This document shows, piece after piece, positions 14,458 to 25,666 of a stretch of DNA of 64,000 bases (positions are counted from its first letter, which is position 1; each line of letters opens with the position of its first letter). Origin of the DNA: Cylicocyclus nassatus (Eukaryota; Nematoda; Chromadorea; Rhabditida; Strongylidae); assembly GCA_958299035.1 (NCBI GenBank), contig CATQJL010000001.1, positions 12,050,773 to 12,114,772 on the forward strand, read 5' to 3'. Position numbers and translations under genes: made by a program. The notes under the pieces were generated by a model that did no database searches, was not told the origin of the DNA, and was given only the letters and a program-made list of their open reading frames with translations.

Positions 14458-14481
14458 TGTACCATGTGGTTGGAGAGATCT
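14458..14481 (-). promoter_or_regulatory. 5' acceptor and tiny upstream ORF before hexosaminidase start (copy A)
   Basis: A TTTAG acceptor at 14481-14480 precedes the leader, which suggests a non-coding first exon or a trans-splice site. The leader has ATG GTA CAA TGA, whose stop overlaps the main ATG as ATGA. Copy B conserves the same arrangement (51234-51257). No spliced-leader gene was seen. Confidence 0.4.
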
Positions 14482-15151
14482 AAAGTGACAATAATAAGAA
14501 AAAATGAAGAGGGGGTAGAAAGATGTATGAGGAGCGAACAACCCATTTATGAAGTTGAGTAAAGAAAGAAAAAAGGATTTCTCATTATCCGAAATGAATG
14601 CTAGCGTCAGACAATGCTTGCTTTGAATAATGATTGCTTTTAATTCTGCTTGTGCATCTGCTCATTTATTATAATAAAGTAGTCACATCAATATTTGTTC
14701 AAAAAAGAACGTAGGATTGCGATTGTGGAATTATGTGGGTCCAAAAATTTCCTTTTCTTCGAACTAGCGTAGACCTCAAAGATCAATCAATAATCGATCC
14801 AAGTTCTTTACATACTTCTAATCTTTCAACCAATATTATTCTAGAAAATTCGGCGAGCCTTTCTTTAGACTGCGTCCAGAGTTCCGTGCCAACACCGTTC
14901 TAGTGCGGCGCCAGCGCCGTGCCATCGCCGGGTCCAAACGCCAACCGACCAGTACGGCGAGCTTCCATGTAGGTTTCTGCGGGCGCTAACACGGCACTAG
15001 CACGACGCCGACATGGCGCTGGCACGCTCCGCTACAAGGACAACTGCGCACTTAGTATAATTTTTTTACTCCTCATTTTTCAAATTGCTTCTTAAGTTTT
15101 TGGTGATTTTGTCTTCTTTCTAGAAGTAGATCATTTGAAGGTAGCCTTATA
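14482..15151. other. Upstream region of hexosaminidase copy A
   Basis: Mostly shared with 51258-51880 in unit B. From about 14880 to 15045 it is GC-rich, with repeated CGCCGTGCCA and TGGCGCTGGCACG units in both orientations. Promoter position would be expected here, but no clear TATA box or other element is seen. Confidence 0.4.
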
Positions 15152-15987
15152 TTAGGTGGGTGCAAAAGTTCTTGCGCCGAATTTTCAAAAAATCATAACT
15201 TCCTTGCCACTCCATGGATTTTCTTGATTTTAATTTCATCTGAAAGAGGAAACCATTTCCTTTACAATGGTACCTTTGCTGTGAAGCGTCGTTAGAAAGT
15301 TCCAAAGCTAGCAGCAATTGAAGGAAAGTAGTCAAGATCGACATTTTTCAAGCTGGTTCAAGAAAAATTCTGCAAGTATTCTTATTTGATAGAGAAAATC
15401 TTGCACATTATAGTGGTACCTTTTTCATTGATTAAAACGAAGTAGATCGAGAATTAGAAGCAATTAAAGAGAATTTCTTTAGTTTTGCAATTTTTGAGCA
15501 CAATCAAAAAAGCTTGAAAACGTCACAGAATAGGCGAAAAAGTCATAAACATGGGTTTTGTGATCTTCCCTTTCTAGCTGAGCGAAAATCGTGCCAATCG
15601 GGAGCAATTTTTATTTTTCGTGATTTATTCGGATTTTCGGGTCTGCGTTTTTCACGAAAATGAAAATTGCTCCCGATTGGCACGATTTTCGCTCAGCTAG
15701 AAAGGGGAGGTCACAAAACCCATGTTTATGACTTTTTCGCCTGTTCTGTGACGTTTTCAAGCTTGCAGAATTTTTCGTGATCCCAGCTTAAAAAATGTCG
15801 ATCTTGACTAATTTCCTTCAAATGCTTTTAACTCTCGAACTTACCAACGCTAATTCATGGCAAAGGCACCGCTATAAAGAAAAAGGTTTTCTCTTTCAAA
15901 CAAAAATAAATGTAAAAAATTCCACCAAGAAGGAAGGAAGTTATGGTTTTTTGAAAATTCGGCGCAAGAACTTTTGCACCCACCTAA
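15152..15987. mobile_element. Mariner-type MITE (TTAGGTGGGTGCAAAAGTTC)
   Basis: Ends TTAGGTGGGTGCAAAAGTTC and complement, flanked by TA. A second long inverted pair lies at the centre (15590-15710). No transposase. First of the cluster that runs to 21032; unit B has none of it. Confidence 0.85.
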
Positions 15988-16001
15988 TAATATGCATTGT
16001 A

Positions 16002-16882
16002 TTAGGTTGTCCCGAAAGTTTTGTCGGTTTCTTTCATCGCTCACTAAAACTCACAGAACGGCAATCCATAGACGGCGTGGGTACCGTTTGATTCAGATTT
16101 CTATTCTCTTTCTTACAGTTATACTTGCTCTTCGATCTACCGTGTCTTTGCAATGTTATCGCCATGGCTTTTTGAGCAGCTCAGCAGCAACGCCAAATTT
16201 TTCCTGAATTTTGAAATTTTTTATTCTGATGTTTCCAAAGAACGCTGATAAGTGTTATGTAGAGCAAACCTTCGACTACACTGTATCTATTTTAGATTAC
16301 ATGAGCCGCCTTTACCAAGTCCGTTATAATTATTTATTTGGTAAAAACCGCGGCTTTTTGATTAAGTTTAACAAGTAAAAGTATCAAAAATTCCAAAATG
16401 CTGCTTTTTCAAAGCGAATCAAATTTGGTTATGTTGCATAAATAACGTTTAGTAAAAGTCAAGTTTCAATAAGCAGAAACTTCGAAGGCTTTCGTGTATT
16501 TAATGCAGTTGCGTGTTTCATGACTTTGCCAAAACTCGAGGCCTCCGGAGAAATAATTTTTTGAAGCTAAATACAGCAGATTAAGAGAATCTAAAAATGA
16601 TACCTTGTAGTCCGAGAATTGCTCTATTTGATCCATACTTAACGCTTTTCGGAACTTCGGAATGAAATTTCTAAAAATTACCCTAACTTTGAACAGGTAA
16701 AGTTGACGAGTGGACAACTGGCAATTATCAAAAAAAGCATACAAGATTGCGATATAAAAATGTAACCGTAAGAAAGAGAAGGAAAAGCTGCATCGAATGC
16801 ATGTTGGAACTCCCTCAGTTCTTTATTTTGCGTAGATTTACAGTGGTTTGAAAAAACCGACAAAACTTTCGGGACAACCTAA
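16002..16882. mobile_element. Mariner-type MITE (TTAGGTTGTCCCGAAAGTTT)
   Basis: Ends TTAGGTTGTCCCGAAAGTTT and complement, flanked by TA. Same family as 19672-21032 and, more distantly, 35906-36923. No intact ORF of transposase size. Confidence 0.85.
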
Positions 16883-17003
16883 TATATGTACTTACTTCCA
16901 TGTATTTCTTGCGCTAGTCCATAATATTCAATAAATTAAAATTTTTGTATAGATCTATCTAATAATTCCGATATTTCTAAGTTCAGCTATAACATATATC
17001 CAT

Positions 17004-17139
17004 TGATTCAAAGGGATTGGCGGCTGGAAGGTGGAGCTTAGCCTATTCAAGGTTAGGGGATGATCAGAGAACAAGCTCGCAAGAGAGATGCGTCGCGGGT
17101 GCGAGCGGTCCCCTTCCAGCTGCCCATCTCGTTGAATCA
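17004..17139. repeat. Divergent copy of the 158-bp palindromic MITE
   Basis: TTGATTCAAAGGGATTGGCGG at one end and CCCATCTCGTTGAATCA at the other; similar to 13433-13590. Sits between two mariner MITEs. Confidence 0.5.
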
Positions 17140-17377
17140 GAGGGTACCAAATGGTACTAAAAAATTGAGAAAAATCTGTTCTTGAAGGGCTTAGTTTGAT
17201 TTAGCTTGTAAATCGTCATGTCGGAATCTCATAGTTGAATTTTGGGCATTTTATGTTAATTGAGTCATTAAAAAAGAGACTACATATGCAGATCGTAAAA
17301 ATGTGCAAAAAATCTCAAAAGCAGATAGAAAAGATCTGAAGGTAAGTTGTCACATCTATAGCTGCTCCTTCTATATA

Positions 17378-18078
17378 TTAGGTTGTACCGAAAGTTCGTT
17401 CGCACCATTTTCAAAAATTCGTAACTCTTTCAAATCTCAACGAATTTGTAAGATCAAATTTTTGCTTGAGAGAAGCTTATGCTCTTTGCAACTGTGCCTG
17501 AACTGTTCGTTAATGTGTACAAATGAAGGAGATAGAAGCTCGAAACCAAAATCATTCAAAATTTGAATTTTTCGTGTAGGGTCATAAAAAATCGCTTGCA
17601 ACAAAAATCGGAGCAGTCAGTATTGTAGGTTCTTTCACAAGCTCTTTCCAGCAATGCAAAGTTTGCGCCGATTGAGCGTCTCTATGGAAAGTTATGATTT
17701 TCGAGCAAGCAATACAAAAGGGCGAATTTGATTTATTTTGGCATTTTTCAGGAAATTCATAACTTTTTACAGAAACGCTCAATCGGCGCAAACTTTGCAT
17801 TGTTGGAAAGAGCTGGTGAAAGAACCTATAATACCGACTGCTCCAATTTTCGTTGCAAGTTTCCGATTTTTTATGACCCTACACGAAAAATTCAAATTTC
17901 AAGTGATTTTGGCTCTGATTTATCTCCGTCGTTTGTGAATACTAACGAACAATTCAGGTATAGATGCAAAAAGCATGAGCTCTTCTCTTACGAAAAATTT
18001 GATCATATAAATTCGTTAAGAAATCAAAGAATTATGAATTTTTGAAAATGGTGCGAACGAACTTTCGGGACAACCTAA
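17378..18078. mobile_element. Mariner-type MITE (TTAGGTTGTACCGAAAGTTC)
   Basis: Inverted ends with TA flanks. The interior is shared with 21778-22461 (a stretch containing caaatgaaggagatagaagc). Directly followed by TATA and the next element. Confidence 0.85.
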
Positions 18079-18082
18079 TATA

Positions 18083-18762
18083 CAGGGTGTCCGTAAAGTA
18101 TGTATACACTGTTTGATCGTTGATATCTTTCTTCCCAACAGGTCTTTTGCCTTGCTTCAGGTACCGTTTTGTAGAGCTGGCTTCAACTTAGATCTGTAGT
18201 ATGGAGCGAATCACCGATCTCTCTTCATTACTGTAGGATTATGGTAGAAACTTCAAAGAGGGTTTTGAGCCATGAAAGGCCATATTTTGCCTCAGAAAGG
18301 AAACAAAACAGCCTGAAAACTTTTACACTAGGCTAATTAGAGTTGCTGAATCTAATTTTGGAATTTCCAACTTATTATGATGCTTCATTGAAGAGTTATG
18401 CCAGGTAGGGAGTAGCGGCCACTTTTTCAATGTTCCTAAAAAGTGCGGTTACACCGTTTAAAAAGCTTCGCAATCTTGTGAATAGTTGACTATTGAAATC
18501 AGCGTCCATGAAAACCCTATTACACAAGTTTTCACAATTTTTTGAAAATTTTGGAAACGGCAGTTTTTTCCACATTGACACCATATGTTTCAAGTTTCTA
18601 ACGTAATCCTACAGTAATGAAGAGCGATCGGTGATTCGCTCCATACTGTAAATCTAAGTTGAAGCCAGCTCTAAAAAACGGTACCTGAAGCAAGGCAAAA
18701 GACTTGTTGGGAAGAAAGATATTAACGATCAAACAGTGTATACATACTTTACGGACACCCTG
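18083..18762. mobile_element. TA-flanked MITE (CAGGGTGTCCGTAAAGTATG)
   Basis: Ends CAGGGTGTCCGTAAAGTATG and complement, TA on each side. Same family as 52555-53230, with degenerate relatives near 37450-37644 and 49078-49200. Confidence 0.85.
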
Positions 18763-18766
18763 TATA

Positions 18767-19669
18767 TTAGGTTGATCATAATTAATGCACATGTTCTATA
18801 CTTCAGCTTTCAACCAAGATATTTTTTTTTCAAAAGACATTTCTGGGCGCAATAAAAAGTACTGTAACCATCAGATTAGTGGCTATAAAACAAATACTTT
18901 TACGTGACTGTATCTATTACAAGAAAGAATTTCTGACTTGAAAATTGCCAACAACTTTTTTCAGAAGCCTCTACTTTGAGAAAGCATAACTTATTTGAAA
19001 TGAATTAGGATAAAGCAGACTTCACTCATCGTGTAACCTAAGGTCTCTTGAGCAGTAGTGTTGGCAATGTTGCCAAGTTTGGATTTTACGGAAAATTTTT
19101 GAAAGAAAATATCGCGAAAAAGTCGAAAGTACTCACTTTTTTCTGGCATCTCAGCGGGTTCAAAAATCGGTCATGAAATTATTTCATTTTTCTTCGCTGA
19201 AAAGTGAGAAAACCCTAACGCTTTTCTGCCATCAAATGAGCTAGGTCTACCCTTGCTGGATAGTGCGAAAGATCTGCAATCGTCTCTTGCTTCAAAGTTT
19301 TATATGGCACGGGAGGACCGCGACAATCATTCAAGTTCGTAATTGGATTCTCGGCTCACAATCCATGGAAAATTTTGCTAAAATAGCATCTTGTAGCACA
19401 AAGTTTCACAATCCTTATGCATAACGGCTATTCCTTATGGATTTAGGGCAAAAAGGTGAAAAGCAAAAATTTTGGGATTTAGTCTCTTTCATTTGAAGGC
19501 TCACGACTTTGGGATGAACGGAGATTTACAAAAGCGAAGACCGCTTAGGAAACTATAAAAAGCTCTTTTAGACAGTGTAAAAAGCTTTTAAGGAAATTGA
19601 TTACATATCAAATACCAGCTCTTGGAAGAAGAGGTAGGAAAAACGTGCATTAATTATGAATCAACCTAA
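18767..19669. mobile_element. Mariner-type MITE (TTAGGTTGATCATAATTAAT)
   Basis: Ends TTAGGTTGATCATAATTAAT and complement with TA flanks. Abuts the following element through a single TA. Confidence 0.8.
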
Positions 19670-20002
19670 TATTAAGTTGTCCCAAAAGTTTTGTCGGTTT
19701 CTTTCATCGATCACTGAAACTCATAGAACAGTAATCCATGGGCAAGCTAGATACATTTTCATTCAGGTTTTTTTCCTTTTTTGTACAGCTTTATTTTCTC
19801 TCTGATCTACCCTGTCTTTGCAATGTTATCGCCACTGCTTTTGGAGCAGCTCAGCAGTAACGCCAAACATTCCTGAATTATAAAAATGTTTATACTAATG
19901 TTATCAAAGAGCGCTGGTGACTTTTATGTAGAGCAAACCTTTGGCTACATTGCGTTTACTTTAGATTACATGGGCCACGTTTACCAAGTCCGTTATAATT
20001 AA

Positions 20003-20021
20003 TCTTATATATAAAGCTGAA

Positions 20022-20060
<39 letters not shown>

Positions 20061-20482
20061 GTGTACGTATGTTCCGAATAGAAAATTCCATTTCTGAACC
20101 GATCGGGACCAAACTTAGCACACATACACTTCGGGCCCCGGCGGGTGTCATGGGCTACTTTTCGTCATCGATCGATGTCGATTTTATCGATTTTTTGCAA
20201 AATTTGAGCTACGGGGCTGGGAGTTGGCCCAGGGGGGTAATCGAGCATGCTGATCACCCCCGTGGGGGTGATCAGCATGCTCGATTACACGCCTCTGCCA
20301 AATTTCAGCCCCCTAGCTCAAATTTTGCAAAAAATTGATAAAATCGACATCGATCGGTAACGAAAAGTGGACTGTGACACCCGCCGGGGCCCGACGTGTA
20401 AGTGTGCCAAGTTCGGTCCGGATCGGTTAAGAAATGGAATTTTCTATTTGGAACATACGGCGGAGCCGGGTAAGCCAGCTAG
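20003..20482 (+). mobile_element. Non-autonomous Helitron with internal foldback
   Basis: Starts TCTTATATATAAAGCTG, followed by a TGTC repeat, and ends CGGCGGAGCCGGG then CCAGCTAG, inserted between A and T in a mariner MITE whose uninterrupted form is seen at 16002-16882. The two halves are inverted copies around a 52-bp palindrome (20237-20288). Same family as 2481-2774. Confidence 0.75.
20237..20288. repeat. Perfect 52-bp palindrome
   Basis: Arms of 25 bases (GTAATCGAGCATGCTGATCA then CCCCC) around a GT centre, at the middle of the Helitron. Confidence 0.95.
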
Positions 20483-21034
20483 TTATTCAATAAAAACCGC
20501 GACTTTTTGATTACGTTTACCACGTAAAAGTACCGAAAATTTCAAAAAGCTGCTTTTTCAAAGCAAATCAAACTTGGTCATGTTGCATGAATGATGTTTA
20601 ATAAGAATTATTATTCAATTCACAAAACTTTGAAAATTTCCGTGGATTTGCTGCAGCTGCGTGTTTCATGACTTTGCCAAAAATCGAAACCTCTCAAAAA
20701 ATAATTTTTTTAAAGCTATAAACAGCAGATTAGGGGAATCTAAAAATGCAGCCTTGTAGTCCGAGAATTGCTCTATCAGAATCATACTTGATCATTTTGG
20801 AAACTATAAAATGAATTTTTTAAAAACTAGCCCATCTTTGACAAGATAAGATCGGCGGATGGAAAATTTTACAATTATCAAAAAAAGCAGATAAGATTGT
20901 GGCTCGTGAATGTATCCATAAGAAAGAGAAGAAAAATCTGCATCGAATGCATGTTAAAATTCATTCAGATGTTTATTGTGCATGGTTTTATAGTGGTTTG
21001 AAAAAACCGACAAAACTTTCGGGACAACCTAATA

Positions 21035-21777
21035 GAAGCTCTAGAAAATTTCCTTTCCCTGAGAAAATCATGGATAAAAACAGCAAGAAAAGTTTTAGGC
21101 AGGTTTGAATGCCGGAACGGATTTATTTATCAACCATTTCTAGAACTGTTATTCCCAGAAAAAAAATTGCAAAACAACCTGATAAAATGAATTTCAATGA
21201 AAATGAAAAAAATTAATTGAATCAAATGTGGCACGGCTATGATGATGTTCTGTGAATTTGACGTTCTGACGCTAAAGAAACGAGAACTTTCTGAACTGAA
21301 ACAATAGCAGCCAACCGCTTAGCGCAGGAAAAACACAAGGAAAAAACGCGAACGAGTGTTTTCGCAAAGGATTATTCAAACATCGTCTGTATGACATTGC
21401 GTTAGGCCATCGACAAAGGAGAAACACATATTTGTAACGATTTTTTTCAGGAACCAAACAAGAACAGTGGAATTGCAGCTAGGATCAGTGGAATATTTGC
21501 TTGTAATATTGAGTTTCTTGCTCCCAATCATGCAATACGCTATGCTAAGATGCTCCCTTGTCAATAATTATTGATTTGTTTATATTGTATTCAGTTTCAA
21601 ATTACCGCTGTAAAAAAATTTCCTCTTAAAACTGCGGCAGCCACACCTATTTTTCTCTAAGCTTCGCCTCCTAGGGGCGCAAAAATTTCAAAATCCATCT
21701 CAAATTTTTTTCTAAAAATCGTGATGTCCCTCTCCCCTTCGCACTTTCCAAGAAATGATTTTTAAAACAGATGGATA
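21035..21777. other. Non-coding, conserved between units
   Basis: Aligns with about 51970-52554 of unit B, including gaatcaaatgtggcacggct and ccgcttagcgcaggaaaaac. No ORF is conserved in frame. No gene recognised. Confidence 0.5.
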
Positions 21778-22461
21778 TTAGGTTAAACCGAAAGTTCTGT
21801 CGCACGATTTCCAAAAATTCATGATTTGTTGATTTCTCAACGAATCTGCAAGATCTAAATTTTGCACAAGAGAGGAACTCATGCTCTTTACATATGTATC
21901 TGAATTGTTCGTTAATAAGTACAAATGAAGGAGATAGAAGCTCAAAACCAAAATCACTCAAAATTCGAATTTTTCGTATAGGGTCATAAAAAATCGGAAA
22001 CTTGCAGCAAAAATCGGAGCAGTCGGTATTGTAGGTTCTTTCACAACTCTTTCTAACAGTGCAAAGTTTGTGCCAATTGAGCGTCTCTATGAAAAGTTAC
22101 GATTTTCGAGCAAGCAATACAAAAGGGCGAATTTGATTTATTTTGGCATTTTTCAGGGAAATCATAACTTTTCATAGAAATGCTCAATCGGCGCAAACTT
22201 TGCACTGTTAGAAAGAGCTGGTAAAAGAACTTACAATACCGACTGCTCCGATTTTTGTTGCAAGTTTCCAATTTTTTATGAATTTTGACTAATTCTTTTA
22301 CGGCTCCTATCTATGCAGTAGATGATCATTTGCAAGCAACTAAGATTATAAAGTGCATGACTTACTCTTTCAAATAAAAATAAAAGCAATCAAATCGGTT
22401 GGAAAAATTAGAAGTTATGAATTTTTGAAAATGGTGCGACAGAACTTTCGGGCCAACCTAA
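21778..22461. mobile_element. Mariner-type MITE (TTAGGTTAAACCGAAAGTTC)
   Basis: Inverted ends with TA flanks; interior like 17378-18078. Inserted in unit A at nearly the same target as the different MITE at 52555 in unit B. Confidence 0.85.
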
Positions 22462-22567
22462 TATTTATTCATTCCATACATTCTTTAGCGGCAAGCGATC
22501 ATTATTTTGGAGTTTCGAGATAAAAATGAAGGTTAAAATAAGAAAAAAATGAAATTTTGAAGCCATT

Positions 22568-23332
22568 TGTCGCGGCTCGCGATGCAAGCCACTCCTCGAA
22601 ACAGGGGGCCGTGAGCGCTGGCTATCGCGTCACTTGGCGCGCTGCCCATTTCGCGCCAAGACCTCTCCTGAGGGCGCGTTGCCAAGTCACAGGGTATATA
22701 AGGGCGCGCAGGCCGCGGCCTACACCTCTTCGAGTTTCTTTCGTATTGATCGTTTTATAATATTGTTCGTGCTGGCAGCGCCTCCAACAGCTCCCGCAGA
22801 TGATCATCGGTTTCGAGCGGTTGAGCCTTTGTTCTCTTCTTGGTTTTGGAGACGCGCAGCTAAACATCATGGCTCGCCTTGCGTAGGAAGTGTATTAGCG
22901 GGAGTGGAGAGGGGTCACACCGTCCCGGAAGGGCTAGGGGCTTGCGGTTGACCCAGCGGAGAGCCCGGAACTACTTATTGAGGTTGATCACCATCAGCAT
23001 CGGCAGCACGGGACGAGGCTGCTCGTCCCGTGCCTAGTTTTTCCTGGGTTTGAAGTAGGTAGTTTTAGTACTTTTAATAGTTTTGATAGTTTTTGTAGTG
23101 TTAGTAGTTTATCGTTATGTTTTGTAGATAAATGTTCTGAACTAGTCGGTCCCTTCTTTTCTCGGCGTTACGCTCTATTTATCGTGCCGTCCATACTTGT
23201 AGGGGTAGTCCTCGGCAGCGCCCGTCAAGGCGTCATGAACCTTGGTGTACGCGCGATATCGTAGGCGACAACGGGAGTTGTGTAGACGCGGCGAGCACTT
23301 GCGGAAGGTGCTGGCCCCACCGAGCCGCCACA
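22568..23332 (+). mobile_element. Solo LTR with TATA box
   Basis: Begins TGTCGCGGC and ends GCCGCCACA, flanked by the perfect 5-bp duplication CCATT (22563-22567, 23333-23337). Inside: GGGTATATAAGG (promoter), a hairpin GCACGGGACGAG/CTCGTCCCGTGC near 23008-23035, and a downstream GTAGATAAATG region. No internal retrotransposon genes. Absent from unit B. Plus orientation is inferred from the TATA box. Confidence 0.8.
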
Positions 23333-23337
23333 CCATT

Positions 23338-25661
23338 TTTGCAGCACAAATCTGTTTTTTCTGCATGAAATAAAAAAAGTTGCTTTTCATGTACTATTGC
23401 ATTGCACTCAGAGAGAAAATTGCCACACATTTCTTCAAAAAATGAATTTCTACAAAACTAACATTTTTCAGCAGCGAGTATTTTTTGCCATACTTCCACT
23501 TACTTCCAAGAAAGAAAGTCGGCTCTCACAGATCGTCCTCACATCAAATTCCTGGCTTTCCGTTATACAAATTCAAAGGAAGGTAAGATAAAAAGATAAA
23601 AAGCGAAACAAGGAGACTAATAGAAAGACTTCAACTTTGAGTCCCTTAAGAGAAAGAAAAATTATAGCACAACCAATATTCAGAATTGATATATCTAACG
23701 TAGAAAAATATGGAAAAATCATGGGAAGTTTACGAAGAAGAGGTAACAAATTTGAGAGAAAACGCCATACGATTTTCCCATGTAATTCAATCGTAATAGC
23801 GACAAAAATGCGTATGGAGTTATTACTAATTTTTAAGGGATTTGACGCTGAAAGATAACTAGTAACATTGTGAGGTAGAAAGAATGAATTAGTATGGTCG
23901 AACCATAGGCAGAAAAAAAACTTGGAAATATATGTTAGCCGGAAATTTTTCGGCGCTCACTAAATTAACAAAGAACTTTTTTCACATCAATGATTCCGAT
24001 GTTGACCTCATTTTTTCAGTCTCGAGGTAAATATTGTGAAATGCTATGGTAGGATAGCTTCAGTATGGTGCAGGAATGGAAGCGAAAAATGCAAAAAATT
24101 AGGTTTATGGTTGAGAAAGTTGCTTTCATATAGAAAACAATAGCGCGAAAACTTTAGTTTAAATTCTTAAAACATTTTATAAAAATTCAAATTAGCTTCG
24201 TAAGAGAATACTGGGGTGTTTAAGCTCGAGAAAAACCTGAGAAGCGCAACAAAAATCTAGGAGGACGATTTTAATGCCACAACACTTCTTCTAGAAAGAT
24301 TGTTGTTTTTTTTCCTACACTCCTTTTCCTAACTTGGATAGCCTGGCTCAGCCACTAACAATTATACATTTTTTACGTAATATCAAGTAGTATAGCTCTA
24401 TATAAGTTGTCAAAAGCAAAGGCTATGAAATAAACTGGTTTGAGGAAATTTGCAGAAAAAAGGAAACGCTTTGTGGATGTGAATATGTTGAAGCGAGACA
24501 TTTGAAGTTATGGATAATATAGCTAGAAAATAGCAAGCCCACATAATGCATTTTTGATGTAGTCTAGCCTTGCAAATGCAAAATTTAACAGTTAAGCAAA
24601 TATAGTTGGAATGCGTGGGAAATAGGGGCAGGGAAAGCCGAAGAGGTGAGAGGGAGAAGGCGTTCACTTCCTGAAGAATAATTTATTCGAGTTTTGTGGA
24701 AGTGACTTACATGAATTATAAAAAGGCGCAGGTGACTTATTCATAATTGTAATAATTAAGATGATTTTTGGTCTTTTAAAAGCTTAAATTAACCTTGTGA
24801 AATTTTTTTCTGCGCGTTTCCTATGGGCCCAAACAAAAGTTTTGGGAAACATTCCGGACTATTTTTCTTTTTCGTCGCTGACTTCCCTTCCCAATTGGAA
24901 GTGGACCATTGTCTACAAGTAATGACACTCATTATGCAGACTTGAAATGAACGACTGATTTTGCATAAAATATTTTCTCTCCTCTTTTTCACATTTTTTT
25001 AAAATTGCTGGTACATTAAATTCGCCATATTTCCTAAAATATTAAAAAAGACTCTAAAGGAGATTTCCTGTTGTTGTACATATTAAAAATTGTCTTAAAG
25101 GTAGATAATTTCTTGGCCACATTGAACTTGAAACACTAAAGTCAGTAGCTCAGTAGCTTTCACAAAATTTTTGAAAAGGTGTGGCCCCTGGTCAGTTCAA
25201 AATCAAAATGTTCGCACAAAATACATAATTTCAAATTCATAGATTTCAACAAAATCGAGCAACAGCTGAAAAGCAAACAAAAGATTTTTCACAAAAATTC
25301 AGCAATCTAAGGGTAAATAATAGTCGCCGATGTTGATAGGCAATGCTGACGAGCACATAAACAATCTAAAAGAAAATGAAATTAGACCTGGCTGATGATG
25401 AATTTTTTATAATGTACAAAAATGTATAGAAGCAAGACAACAGCGGGGAAAACCCATCTTCCTACCGATGCTAAAGTAATGTTACGTCAAATTGCTGTTG
25501 CTCAAGCAACTTGTGCTGCGTTTGTTTTGCTGCTAATGTTTGCTGAAGAAGTGTTGTTTGCAAGGCGATTATCCTTTTCACTGTATAAAATACACCCTAT
25601 TTAGTCCAAAAGCGACGATCGGACCTCGAGCTTGCTGCCGCGCATATGCCGATGCGAAGCG
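23338..25661. other. Mostly non-coding, paralogous to about 54880-58856
   Basis: Long blocks are nearly identical to unit B, for example around 24535-24630. One candidate exon lies at 23635-23742. An ORF at 25422-25604 is present in both units only through compensating frameshifts, so I do not call it a gene. Confidence 0.5.
23635..23742 (+). pseudogene. Candidate exon of an unrecognised gene, copy A
   Basis: Reads RERKIIAQPIFRIDISNVEK and ends AAGAAGAG|GTAACA. Aligned to the exon at 55236-55388 it keeps the central motif (RKI, RI, EKY.KI) but its 5' part is shifted by one base. Function unknown. Confidence 0.35.
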
Positions 25662-25666
25662 GTCGT

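Larger units (their letters stand above)
19672..21032. mobile_element. Mariner-type MITE split by a Helitron
   Basis: Ends TTAAGTTGTCCCAAAAGTTT and AAACTTTCGGGACAACCTAA. Its interior matches 16002-16882 on both sides of an insertion at 20003-20482. Followed by TA at 21033. Confidence 0.8.

Noticed and set aside
22622..22951. Several ORFs of 80-105 codons on both strands
   Set aside because: They lie in a solo LTR; GC-rich DNA lacks stops by composition.
25422..25604. Conserved 60-codon ORF (MYRSKTT..LLLMFAEEVLF) found in both units
   Set aside because: The nucleotide alignment with 58615-58800 has compensating frameshifts in the first half, so the shared protein ending reflects overall similarity, not coding constraint. 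It sits just upstream of an LTR.
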